DNA from: an uncultured Alphaproteobacteria bacterium
GTDB lineage: Bacteria > Pseudomonadota > Alphaproteobacteria > Micavibrionales > Micavibrionaceae
Direction: 5' to 3'
NCBI GenBank assembly: GCA_946481075.1
Contig: CAMLMC010000001.1
Coordinates: 1,391,739-1,455,738 of the forward strand
Length of the DNA stretch: 64,000 nt
Part shown: piece after piece, positions 17,250 to 25,359 of the stretch
How positions within the stretch are numbered: the stretch's first letter is position 1
Layout: every line of letters starts with the position of its first letter
The notes under the pieces: model-generated
What the model was told of the DNA's origin: nothing
The model's input: only the letters and a program-made list of their open reading frames with translations
Databases searched by the model: none
Translations under genes and position numbers: made by a program

Positions 17250-17531
17250 ATGGGGAACAAAAATAAAGAAGAACGCAGAGTCGGCCATGCCAACTTCGAA
17301 AACAGATTGAGAATAAAAGATTCCAATAAACCTGCCGAACTGTCGGATGACCATTTCCGCCTCGCCGCCCTCTTCGCCGCCGAAAACCCCGAACACACCG
17401 CCAAGCATTGCGATCTTCCGGCCAAGGTCCTTAGTAACATTGCCATGGGGCGTTTCAATCCGACCATTCCGCAACGCCGTGAAATTTCGGCCGCGGCGAT
17501 TGCTATGGGGTGGACCCCGCCAGAAGCCTAG
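17250..17531 (+). CDS. Small protein with helix-turn-helix-like C-terminal half
   Basis: 93 residues, not clearly assigned. The N-terminal half is highly charged (KNKEERRVGHANFENR). The C-terminal half, from LSDDHFRLAALFAAENP to MGWTPPEA, has the rhythm of a Cro/cI-type HTH: AKHCDLPAKVLSNIAMGR, then NPTIP, then a closing helix. An RNA- or DNA-binding role is therefore possible but unproven. The ATG is preceded by AAGGG 6 nt upstream. It converges on proX and their stop codons interlock (CTAG, 17528-17531). Divergent from ybbN. Confidence 0.7.
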   Translation: MGNKNKEERRVGHANFENRLRIKDSNKPAELSDDHFRLAALFAAENPEHTAKHCDLPAKVLSNIAMGRFNPTIPQRREISAAAIAMGWTPPEA

Positions 17532-18073
17532 GGCTTTGCTGCCGTAAAGTCCACGATATGGGCCGCGTGTCCGCAATGTTCGATGAACCGGACCAAATCC
17601 GCTGGTTTCACACCAATCGTCATCGTATTGAGCAGAGGGTGATAATTCACGATGTCTGTTTCCATCATGGATTGATCGAGACAGATTTTCACCTGATTGC
17701 CTTTGTCATTGATAATCGAATAAGGACAAACCGACCCAGAACGTACGCCTAGATACTCCCATAAGCGGTCTGCCGACCCAAACGACAAGCGGTCCGAACC
17801 AATCAAATCCGGCAGTTTCTTAATATCCACTTCCGTTGCGTTTTGCAGGACGACAAGGAAGTTCTTTTTCTTCTTATCTCGCAGGAACAGGTTGCGGCAA
17901 TGCGTACCGGGGATATTTGCATCTACCGCCTCGCTTTCGGCCACCGTAAAGACGGCGCGGTGATGGTGAAGGCTGTAGGCAATGCCCAGCCGGTCCAGCA
18001 CGGATAAAAGCTCTTGCGGGCTGGTCGGCATGTCTTGCGTCGAATCACTTAAATCGGGAGCAGGGTCGTTCAT
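17528..18073 (-). CDS. proX: Prolyl-tRNA editing protein ProX (YbaK/PrdX family)
   Basis: A free-standing editing domain that hydrolyses mischarged tRNA-Pro (typically Ala-tRNA-Pro) in the cytoplasm; 181 residues. Seen: the YbaK fold with YSLHHHRAVFTVAESEAV near residue 33, a basic DKKKKNFLVVL near 66, and VCPYSIINDKGNQVKICLDQ near 114. These fit the PrdX branch better than YbaK. The protein starts with a short Asp/Ser/Pro-rich N-terminal tail (about 20 residues). The gene ends interlocked with a small unknown gene and begins opposite 18207, with an AT-rich ~130-bp divergent region between. Confidence 0.88.
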   Translation of the reverse strand: MNDPAPDLSDSTQDMPTSPQELLSVLDRLGIAYSLHHHRAVFTVAESEAVDANIPGTHCRNLFLRDKKKKNFLVVLQNATEVDIKKLPDLIGSDRLSFGSADRLWEYLGVRSGSVCPYSIINDKGNQVKICLDQSMMETDIVNYHPLLNTMTIGVKPADLVRFIEHCGHAAHIVDFTAAKP

Positions 18074-18206
18074 TCTCTAGCTATGGCCAAAATTTTGAAT
18101 GGTTGCAATAGGTTAATATTTTACAAAGCACATGTTTGAAAAATCGCCAAAATTGTGGCACTATGGGTCCATAAACAATAATAAAAAAATGTACAGGGAT
18201 TAGATT

Positions 18207-18392
18207 ATGGGCAAACACACAATACCATTGGCGGGGATCAGTGTAACTGACCTCTGCATTTTACGGGATGGTCCGCCGCCCGTCGATTTCGCGCAACTAG
18301 GCTTTGCAGAGCCGGAAATTGCCTTGCCGTCGGCCCCGACACCTCCGGAGCATGACAACACCTACTGGCACCCTTATGGTTGGCAGCCATGA
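18207..18392 (+). CDS. Small unknown protein, upstream member of a coupled pair
   Basis: 61 residues, unrecognised, rich in Pro (about one in six) and without a signal peptide; it ends YWHPYGWQP. An ATG with AGGGAT 6 nt upstream supports translation. The stop TGA overlaps the next ATG by 4 nt (ATGA, 18389-18392), the mark of translational coupling. A short leader-like role cannot be excluded. The AT-rich region upstream would hold the promoter. No homologue is recognised. Confidence 0.55.
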   Translation: MGKHTIPLAGISVTDLCILRDGPPPVDFAQLGFAEPEIALPSAPTPPEHDNTYWHPYGWQP

Positions 18393-18679
18393 TCAGGCTT
18401 GGACAGGCGGATGACGGGCGATTGGTCCTTGGCAGCAGCGAGGACTTCCCCGCCGACATCAAATATGTCGAATATTACCGCGATCAGCGCCTTTTTAATC
18501 TTGTTTTCGATACGGCAGATGAAGATAGCGACCTGATGCCCCTCGAACTCTGCGATAAAACCGCTGCCGTGGTACAGGCCAGCCCTAATATTATGATCAT
18601 CGCGATGGCAGGACGCCCCAAAGGGCCCGACGGGCAGGCCTATGGCTATATGGTGCCCCTGATCCAGGTGGGGGTCTAG
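18389..18679 (+). CDS. Small unknown protein, coupled to preceding gene
   Basis: 96 residues starting at ATG 18389 (MIRLGQADDGRLVLG), overlapping the previous stop by 4 nt. A TTG start three codons earlier is the alternative. Seen: no signal peptide or membrane segment, and an acidic middle (DTADEDSDLMPLELCD). It looks like a small globular alpha/beta protein. The only context clue is coupling to the 61-residue gene, which suggests equal amounts or a complex. No family recognised. After the stop are about 50 nt and then the tRNA-Gly promoter. Confidence 0.6.
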   Translation: MIRLGQADDGRLVLGSSEDFPADIKYVEYYRDQRLFNLVFDTADEDSDLMPLELCDKTAAVVQASPNIMIIAMAGRPKGPDGQAYGYMVPLIQVGV

Positions 18680-18729
18680 GGCCCGCGGAGGGCCGGAATT
18701 CCGCCATTCAAGAAAGTGAAAATTCCCAC

Positions 18730-18757
18730 TTGATTTTCATGTTCTATCCCTTATAAC
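18730..18757 (+). promoter_or_regulatory. Promoter of tRNA-Gly
   Basis: TTGATT (18730-18735), a 16-nt spacer and TATAAC (18752-18757), 21 nt before the tRNA. Expected start about 18764. Confidence 0.65.
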
Positions 18758-18778
18758 TGCCCCATTCGATTTTGGGGC

Positions 18779-18853
18779 GCGGGTGTAGCTCAGTGGTAGA
18801 GCATTACCTTGCCAAGGTAAGGGTCGCGAGTTCGAACCTCGTCACCCGCTCCA
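18779..18853 (+). tRNA. tRNA-Gly (GCC)
   Basis: 75 nt with CCA encoded at the 3' end. The acceptor stem GCGGGTG pairs with CACCCGC; the D arm holds GCTC-AGTGGTA-GAGC, the anticodon stem is TTACC/GGTAA with loop TTGCCAA (anticodon GCC), and the T arm carries GTTCGAAC. Discriminator base U. A strong terminator follows 10 nt later, so it is a single-gene unit. Confidence 0.98.
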
Positions 18854-18863
18854 TTTCGAAGCA

Positions 18864-18891
18864 AAAAAGCCGCCCATCAGGGCGGCTTTTT
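18864..18891. terminator. Bidirectional terminator after tRNA-Gly
   Basis: A 12-bp stem AAAAAGCCGCCC/GGGCGGCTTTTT with an ATCA loop. It serves the tRNA rightward and the symporter gene leftward. Confidence 0.92.
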
Positions 18892-18912
18892 GTTTGGGAG
18901 CTTATCCCCCCC

Positions 18913-20421
18913 TTATTCCACGCTGGTGTTCGACATCTCCCCGCTAAGCAGGCGGTCATGCACGGTTTTATCGTTCGTGATGAATTGCGGCATAAGCGAA
19001 CCAACAAGCATCCCGACAAAACTGGCCATCAGGCCAGCAAGCTGTGCGGGGATGTATGGCTCTTCCGGACCCAGCACCATGGTGCCTATCCAGACAGCCG
19101 CACCACAGAAGATGGCGGCAATGGCGCCCTGATTGGTGGAACCCTTCCAGAAAATACCAAACACCAGTGGAATAAAGGCTGTGACCAACGTGACCTGATA
19201 GGCATTTTCGACCATTTCAAAAATGCTGGCATCGGAATTGATGGCGTAGAACGTTACCAGCAATGTGAAAATGATGGTCACCATACGCATCGAGAGCAGT
19301 AGCTTTTTATCCGACATATCCGGCTTTAGCGGGCGCAGGATGTTTTCGGTGAAGGACACGGACGGGGCGAGCAGCGTTGCCGAAGCGCAGGATTTGATCG
19401 CCGAGAGCAGGGCGCCAAAGAAAATAATCTGCGCCACCAGCGGTGCGTGGTTCATGATCAGTTCCGGTAAGATCATCTGATAATCGCCGTCTTCTGACAT
19501 ATGCGTTTCCACAATGCCGGGCGCAATAAAGATGGCCGAATACGCAAGGAACATCGGGATAAAGGCAAAGAGGAAATAGAGCGACCCGCCGAGGACAGAG
19601 CCCCAGACAGCGATGTTTTCACTCTTGGCCGATTGCGCCCGCTGGAACACGTCCTGCTGCGGCATGGACCCGAACATCATCGTGACAAGGGCGGCGATGA
19701 AGGCAAATACGCCCATCATGTTCAGGCCGATATCGGCGGCGCTATCCCAGTTCGGCCAGAAATTGCTGAACTTGCCGGTTTCAGAGGCATGATTGACCAC
19801 CGTCATCACGCCCTCGGGCAACTGGCCCGCGATCTCCCCGCCGATATACAGCATGCCAAGAACGATGATGACCATCTGCAACAGGTCTGTAATGGCGACC
19901 GCCCACATCCCACCGACAAAGGTGTAGATCAAGATAGTAATGGAGCCGATCCACATACCGGCATAAACAGAAATCGCCCCGCCCGACACGACATTAAAAA
20001 CAAGACCCAGCGCCGAAATCTGTGCCCCCACCCAGCCTAGATAGGAGACAACGATCGCAAGCGTTGTAAGAACTTCGACACTGCGGCCATAGCGTTTCTT
20101 GTAGAAGTCCCCGATGGTCAGCAGATTCATGCGATAGAGGGGGCGGGCCAGGAACAGGCCGAAAAGGATAAGACAAAGGGACGCGCCAAACGGATCCGCG
20201 ATAATGCCGCCCAGCCCCTCTTCCATAAAGGTGGCCGGAATACCGAGCACGGCCTCTGACCCGAACCATGTCGCAAAGACCGTGGCGACAACCATATAGA
20301 ATGGGAGATGGCGCCCCGCGATGGCGAAGTCTTTTGCATTATGGACCTTTGTCCCCGCCCAGACCCCTATCAAGACCGAAATGACCCAGTACCCGATAAC
20401 AAACCAGAAAAGTGTTCCCAT
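18913..20421 (-). CDS. Sodium:solute symporter (SSS family)
   Basis: A polytopic inner-membrane transporter of 502 residues with about 13 hydrophobic segments. Seen: the N-terminal TLFWFVIGYWVISVLIGVWAG, then KDFAIAGRHLPFYMVVAT and ATWFGSEAVLGIPATFMEEG, which fit the SSS sodium-site helices. The start is ATG 20421, with AAGGGG 7-8 nt upstream. By family knowledge it couples Na+ entry to uptake of a small organic solute (proline, pantothenate, choline or a carboxylate); the substrate cannot be read here. It stands alone beside, not in, the exopolysaccharide locus, and ends in a terminator. Confidence 0.92.
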   Translation of the reverse strand: MGTLFWFVIGYWVISVLIGVWAGTKVHNAKDFAIAGRHLPFYMVVATVFATWFGSEAVLGIPATFMEEGLGGIIADPFGASLCLILFGLFLARPLYRMNLLTIGDFYKKRYGRSVEVLTTLAIVVSYLGWVGAQISALGLVFNVVSGGAISVYAGMWIGSITILIYTFVGGMWAVAITDLLQMVIIVLGMLYIGGEIAGQLPEGVMTVVNHASETGKFSNFWPNWDSAADIGLNMMGVFAFIAALVTMMFGSMPQQDVFQRAQSAKSENIAVWGSVLGGSLYFLFAFIPMFLAYSAIFIAPGIVETHMSEDGDYQMILPELIMNHAPLVAQIIFFGALLSAIKSCASATLLAPSVSFTENILRPLKPDMSDKKLLLSMRMVTIIFTLLVTFYAINSDASIFEMVENAYQVTLVTAFIPLVFGIFWKGSTNQGAIAAIFCGAAVWIGTMVLGPEEPYIPAQLAGLMASFVGMLVGSLMPQFITNDKTVHDRLLSGEMSNTSVE

Positions 20422-20511
20422 GACATGCCCCTTGCAAGAATGGCTGATCAGCCGTGCAAATATGATAATTCTGATTTGGGGGTCCGGCAATAGGGATTAG
20501 GGACCGGCATC

Positions 20512-21894
20512 TTAAATCCGGATAATGTCCTCGTCTCCGAACGACTGGCCTGTCTGGATTTCGATGACCTCGAGCGGCCCGTCACCAGCGTTCTCCAACG
20601 CATGGACGATGCCATAGGGCAGATAGACGGACTCGTTCTCCTTCACGGTCAGGACCTCATCGCCCCGTGTTACTCTGGCAAGGCCCTTGACCACCACCCA
20701 GTGCTCGGCACGACGTTCGTGCTTTTGCGTTGAAATTTTCTTGCCCGGATGAACGGTAATGCGCTTCACCGAATCCCGCTCTCCGGATGAAATGGCATCG
20801 TAATATCCCCATGGACGGTAGACGGTGCGATGGTGCACGGCCTCTTTCCGACCCTTTTCTTTCAGAGCAGCCACAACATTCTTCAGATCCTCGACCTTGT
20901 GGCGATTGGCGATCAAAAGCGCGTCCTTGGTATCGACAACGACAAGGTCCCTGACGCCCAGCGTGGAGACCAGCTTATCTTCGGCGTAGATATAATTATC
21001 GTGTGAACCCTCGGTCAAAACATCGCCGCGTGTGACGTTCCCGCTTTCATCCTTTGGCAGGACGTCCCACAAGGAATTCCACGATCCGACATCGCACCAC
21101 CGCGCATCCATCATCACAACGACACCGTCTTGGGTTTTTTCCATCACGGCATAATCGATAGAGATATCGCGGCATTGTTTAAAATCATCGGCGTTGAGGC
21201 GATGAAAATCCAGATCCGTCTGCGCATTTTTCAGGGCGGCACGTGCATGTTTTACAATCGATTCATCTGTCCGCGACAATTCGGCAAGATACGCGGAGGC
21301 TTTGAAAACGAACATCCCGCTATTCCAGAAGTAATTGCCTGCCTTTAAAAAACCTTCGGCAGTGGCCAGATCGGGTTTTTCCTTGAAGGCGGCGATGGCA
21401 TAGGACTCCTCTCCCGCTGAATCGCCCGCCTGAATATAACCGTATCCTGTATGCGCCATCGATGGCTTGATGCCGAAAGTGACAAGATGCCCTGCCTTCG
21501 CCAATTCTTCCGCGCGCCGCGCCGCCTTGCGAAAGGCCTCGATATCCTGAATGACGTGGTCGGCGGGCAGAACGAACAATATGGGATCATCGCCAAGTTC
21601 CAGAGCACTGAGCGCGGCAACCGCAATCGCGGGCGCGGTGTTGCGGCCCATAGGTTCCAGCAGAATGCGGCTTGCCTTAACATCGATGGCGCGAAGGTTT
21701 TCAGCCACGATAAAACGATGTTCATCATTCGACACAATGATCGGCGGATCAAGGTCGATAGCATCGAGCCGCAGGAGCGTTTCCTGAAATAACGTATGAT
21801 TTGAATGCAATGCCAAAAATTGTTTTGGATAAAGCGGGCGTGAAAGCGGCCAAAGCCGCGTTCCAGACCCGCCGGAAAGGATGACTGGGATCAT
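20512..21894 (-). CDS. manC: Mannose-1-phosphate guanylyltransferase/mannose-6-phosphate isomerase
   Basis: Makes GDP-mannose in the cytoplasm and, if bifunctional, isomerises fructose-6-P to mannose-6-P. It has 460 residues, typical for ManC/AlgA/XanB. Seen: the pyrophosphorylase signature ILSGGSGTRLWPLSRPLYPK at residue 5, FVLPADHVI near 106, and an FKEKPD segment near 170. The C-terminal cupin-type isomerase domain is at about 340-460, with RPWGYYD, PGKKISTQKHERRAEHWVVV (metal-ligand His residues) and YLPYGIVHALEN. It is the last gene of the leftward EPS unit, 27 nt after wzc. It supplies the mannose donor for the GumH-like enzyme. Confidence 0.94.
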   Translation of the reverse strand: MIPVILSGGSGTRLWPLSRPLYPKQFLALHSNHTLFQETLLRLDAIDLDPPIIVSNDEHRFIVAENLRAIDVKASRILLEPMGRNTAPAIAVAALSALELGDDPILFVLPADHVIQDIEAFRKAARRAEELAKAGHLVTFGIKPSMAHTGYGYIQAGDSAGEESYAIAAFKEKPDLATAEGFLKAGNYFWNSGMFVFKASAYLAELSRTDESIVKHARAALKNAQTDLDFHRLNADDFKQCRDISIDYAVMEKTQDGVVVMMDARWCDVGSWNSLWDVLPKDESGNVTRGDVLTEGSHDNYIYAEDKLVSTLGVRDLVVVDTKDALLIANRHKVEDLKNVVAALKEKGRKEAVHHRTVYRPWGYYDAISSGERDSVKRITVHPGKKISTQKHERRAEHWVVVKGLARVTRGDEVLTVKENESVYLPYGIVHALENAGDGPLEVIEIQTGQSFGDEDIIRI

Positions 21895-21921
21895 GGTCTG
21901 TCCTCCTTTCAGGGAGATGGT

Positions 21922-23988
21922 TTAGGCGACGTTCTTCAAATCGGCCTTGTTCAAAATCACAGACGGCATTTCGGGGGCGAATTGACGCAGTGTCTCGGCG
22001 GCCTTTTTCAGATTTTTGCGCGATGTGCGGGCATAGGCCACAACCATAATCACCATGTCCACAACCCGTGCCGCGGTTTCGGCATCGCTTGATGCCAGAA
22101 CCGGTGCGGAGTCGAGCAGAATGTAATCATAGCTCTCCTTCAAACCATCGATCAGACCACGCAAACGTTCGGCGGTCAGAAGATCGACTTGGCCCTCCAC
22201 ATCATGCCCCGCTGGCAGGATAGATATACCCCGTTCATCGCGGCGGATCGCGCTTGATGCAATCATCTTGCCGGACAGGACATCGGACAGGCCCGGCGTC
22301 TCATCGACATTAGCAAGACGGGCAATATCGGGTGTGCGTAAATCCGCATCGATTACAAGAACGCGGTGGCCCAGCGACACCAAATATGTGGCCAGAGCAA
22401 GCGCCATAGAACTTTTTCCTTCACCGGCAGAAGCGGCAGTCAGCAAAACCGTTTTAACCTGCGGCTTACCAGACAGATGCAGATAGATGCGTTTGATTTC
22501 CTCGAAATAGGTGGAGCGGTTGCCACTGAGGATTTCTGCAACGGGGTTGCGCACGTCGGGCAGAACACCAAGAAAGCGAAGCTGCAGCAGCTTGCGGACA
22601 TCGTCTACCGACTTCACTCCCCGGTCGGCGAGACTGATCAGGAAGACGATCCCGCAGGCAAAAACAGTAGAAACAAAAAGGATAACCACCATTTTCATCG
22701 CCTTATTACCACCCATCGGTGCCATAGGGACTTCGGCAGCGGTCAGTTCACGCACATGAGGGCGTGCGAAATCTAGCTGCGACGAGATTTCCTCATAACG
22801 CGCGATAAAGCTGTCGAGCAATTTCGTGCTGGCCGCGGCCTCCAGTTCCAGCCCTTCCAGCTCGATTTGTTTCTGGCGCTGAGTGTCGGCCTCGGCCTTA
22901 AGATCTTCAAGTTGCTGGTTCAGAAGCTCTTCCTGCGCGGTGACGGTCTCGAGTTCGTTTACTGTGGTCTCCCGGATAGATGCTGTTTCGCGCGCCAGAT
23001 CGCTTTCCGCCTGTGCGGCGCGGCGCTGTGCTTCAACATAAAGCGGGTGGTTCTTACCGTATGTCGCGCTGAGTGCACGCAGCTCCTGACGCGCCGCGGC
23101 GGCTTGTCCTTTCAACCCTTGGATCACCGAAGAATCCTGGATCATCGAAAGCGATACCTTACCGCCAGCGGCTTCTATAGCATCGACCTGCGCCTGCAAA
23201 TCGGCTTTTCTCGCCTGAACGGGAATGAGTTGCGCGGCGATGTCGGAAACCTGCTGGTAAATCAGGTCGCTTTCGGCACGCCCCTTGACCATGTTGTTCT
23301 CTGTGCGGAATTTCTGCACAGCCAGCGATTTTTCAGCGCTTTGTTTTTTCAGAATTTCAACCTGTTGCGCGATCCATTCATTCAGTTGGCTGGCCTGATT
23401 CTTCTGCACCTCAATCTGGGATTGCACGTAGTGTTTCATATGCCCATTCGCAACTTCGGCCGCAAGATAGGGATTACCGGCAGAAAAGGTAATGTTGATA
23501 ACGCGCGTATTCTTGACGGGCGCTATATTCAAACCTTGCGAATATTTCGCAAGGGTCGCGTATTCTTCTGGCGAGTCTTTTTCAGGCGCGGCCGTAACGT
23601 CCTTTGAATCCTTGGCCAACGAGGCCGATGTAAGATCACCAGATTCATCAATCCGCAAACCAAGTCCCCGGATAACTGAGCGCATCAATTCCGGCGATTG
23701 CAGAATTCGGGCCTGGGTTTGCGATGTCACCTCGTCAAATTGCATGCCAGGAAAGGCCTCTTCGACATCGGCAATCTTTACCCCACTGTCTTCCAGCAGG
23801 ACAACTGCTGTCGATTGATAGATGTCGGGACGGGTCACTAGATACAGGAAGCCCGCAAGCGAGGGAATTGCGATCAAAACGAGCGTCAAAAATTTACGCT
23901 TCCATATTTGCTGGGCAATATCCCGTACATCCAGAACCGGCGCCTCGAATGGCTGGTTGGTGTTGCGGTTGATCCGTCTGCGTTCCAT
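21922..23988 (-). CDS. Polysaccharide co-polymerase with tyrosine-kinase-like ATPase domain (Wzc/ExoP type)
   Basis: Controls chain length and export of the polysaccharide in the inner membrane. About 688 residues from ATG 23988 (MERRRINRN), chosen because AAAGGA lies 7 nt upstream; an ATG at 24042 would add 18 residues. Seen: a Wzz domain with one membrane helix near residue 38, a long periplasmic coiled-coil region (about 170-400), a second membrane helix (about 430-450), and a BY-kinase ATPase (about 515-688) with Walker A SAGEGKSS, Walker A' LVIDADLRTP and Walker B YDYILLDSAPV. The C-terminus ends in ILNKADLKNVA without a tyrosine cluster, so autophosphorylation on such a tail is not expected. 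Gum loci use GumC, which lacks a kinase domain, so this is a fused version. Confidence 0.92.
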   Translation of the reverse strand: MERRRINRNTNQPFEAPVLDVRDIAQQIWKRKFLTLVLIAIPSLAGFLYLVTRPDIYQSTAVVLLEDSGVKIADVEEAFPGMQFDEVTSQTQARILQSPELMRSVIRGLGLRIDESGDLTSASLAKDSKDVTAAPEKDSPEEYATLAKYSQGLNIAPVKNTRVINITFSAGNPYLAAEVANGHMKHYVQSQIEVQKNQASQLNEWIAQQVEILKKQSAEKSLAVQKFRTENNMVKGRAESDLIYQQVSDIAAQLIPVQARKADLQAQVDAIEAAGGKVSLSMIQDSSVIQGLKGQAAAARQELRALSATYGKNHPLYVEAQRRAAQAESDLARETASIRETTVNELETVTAQEELLNQQLEDLKAEADTQRQKQIELEGLELEAAASTKLLDSFIARYEEISSQLDFARPHVRELTAAEVPMAPMGGNKAMKMVVILFVSTVFACGIVFLISLADRGVKSVDDVRKLLQLRFLGVLPDVRNPVAEILSGNRSTYFEEIKRIYLHLSGKPQVKTVLLTAASAGEGKSSMALALATYLVSLGHRVLVIDADLRTPDIARLANVDETPGLSDVLSGKMIASSAIRRDERGISILPAGHDVEGQVDLLTAERLRGLIDGLKESYDYILLDSAPVLASSDAETAARVVDMVIMVVAYARTSRKNLKKAAETLRQFAPEMPSVILNKADLKNVA

Positions 23989-24084
23989 GATCATATCCTT
24001 TAACAGGTTTTCAGGGCTTGACCCCCGTTTTATAAAATTCATTCATATTATGCGCTGTGCCGCACAAACTATACAATCCGCCCT

Positions 24085-25359
24085 TTAGCGTCCAGAAATA
24101 TCCGCGGGGGAAGGCCCGCTTTCTCTGATTTGGCTGGCCTTTTGGGCCTCCATGGCGCGCACGATCAGATAACCATACAGGAACCACAGAAGCGCCATGC
24201 TCTTGATGGTTAATATCGCAGCAGACAGCAGAAAGCCGAACCCCAGAAAAAGACTAATCCCGAAAAGATAGATTTTCGGCTCTTCGGGTAATCTGCGCAT
24301 AAACAGGATCGGCGACAGCCAGAAAAGCAGAAAGCCGATCACCCCTTGAAACTGCAGGATTTTAAGCAAACCAGAATCTTCGGCGTGGTGGGTTCTAAGC
24401 GATGTACCCAAAAGAAGATCGAGGTCGATGACGGATAGTTTTTGCATTGTATCCTGAATCCGCCAGCCAATTCCCTCGCCTGTTTGTCCAAAGGCTCCGC
24501 TTAGATACATCGTCAGGCCAATAGTTAACAATGCCGGAAAAATCAAAATCGCAAACCGGTGATCGGTCCGCGCCAGAAGGGGACGCAGCAGCAAAATCAA
24601 TGTCAGAGAGCCAAATGCCATTCGTCCATCGGAAATAAGGATGATGGTATAGGCGCAAACCAGACCGGCGATATAGACGGCAAGGGACAAATGTTTCTTC
24701 ACGGACACAAAGAAAAGGCCGATAATAAAACCCACAAAGCCCATGGATACAGGTTCCAGAAAGACCGATGACAGACGGTGGAACGGCAAATCAACCAAAA
24801 ACCGTTCATTAGGCCTTATACCGCTTATCCCCAGATCATGCGGCACAAAAACATCTTCCCCCAAAACACCTTTCTCAACGTAATACCTACGGATATTGAA
24901 GTATTCGGTAAAGGTGCTCAGGAAAAAGCCTTCAAACATCGCAAAGAAAATGATGATCCCACTAAGCCAGAACAGAAGCGGAATCACATTCAGGCGCAGT
25001 GAAGACAGCCCAAGAACGGCAAAGATAGGGATGATGATCATGTCCCTTAGCGGCTTCATCAGAAATTCCTGCCTATAGACCGATAAGATAAGAATAAGCG
25101 CAATCTGCAGAAGCAGAATACCCAGCCAGTACAGCTTTAGTTTGTCGATACGGAAAAAACCATAAACCGCACTCAGAGCAACCAGAACAACCTCGCAAGC
25201 GATCACCATAGGGATGGTCACAGTGAACAGGCGAGTATTGATATAGCACAGGATGAAGTTGAAGATGACGCATCCCGGGATGATTAGATAGGGAAGATAT
25301 TCGACCGGCGTAATGCGCCGCCGTCCACCCATCCCCAAAAAATCATTGGCGGTAATCAT
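24085..25359 (-). CDS. Exopolysaccharide polymerase candidate (Wzy/GumE-like membrane protein)
   Basis: A polytopic membrane protein of 424 residues with about 11 hydrophobic segments and one longer periplasmic loop near residues 165-205 (between YVEKGVLGED and PFHRLSSVF). This matches the layout of O-antigen polymerase/ligase proteins. Its size fits GumE (about 430). Sequence alone cannot separate a polymerase from a ligase; its place between wzc and the GumH-like transferase argues for polymerase. It overlaps the preceding transferase stop by one base (TAATG at 25357-25361). It is followed by wzc after about 95 nt. Confidence 0.75.
   Translation of the reverse strand: MITANDFLGMGGRRRITPVEYLPYLIIPGCVIFNFILCYINTRLFTVTIPMVIACEVVLVALSAVYGFFRIDKLKLYWLGILLLQIALILILSVYRQEFLMKPLRDMIIIPIFAVLGLSSLRLNVIPLLFWLSGIIIFFAMFEGFFLSTFTEYFNIRRYYVEKGVLGEDVFVPHDLGISGIRPNERFLVDLPFHRLSSVFLEPVSMGFVGFIIGLFFVSVKKHLSLAVYIAGLVCAYTIILISDGRMAFGSLTLILLLRPLLARTDHRFAILIFPALLTIGLTMYLSGAFGQTGEGIGWRIQDTMQKLSVIDLDLLLGTSLRTHHAEDSGLLKILQFQGVIGFLLFWLSPILFMRRLPEEPKIYLFGISLFLGFGFLLSAAILTIKSMALLWFLYGYLIVRAMEAQKASQIRESGPSPADISGR

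Noticed and set aside
18694..18703. Perfect palindrome CGGAATTCCG between the small gene and the tRNA
   Set aside because: Too short to assign; no T tract and no known operator match.
19501..20040. Rightward open frame of 179 codons antisense to the symporter
   Set aside because: Charged, repetitive His/Asp/Gly composition as expected from the reverse of a hydrophobic gene.
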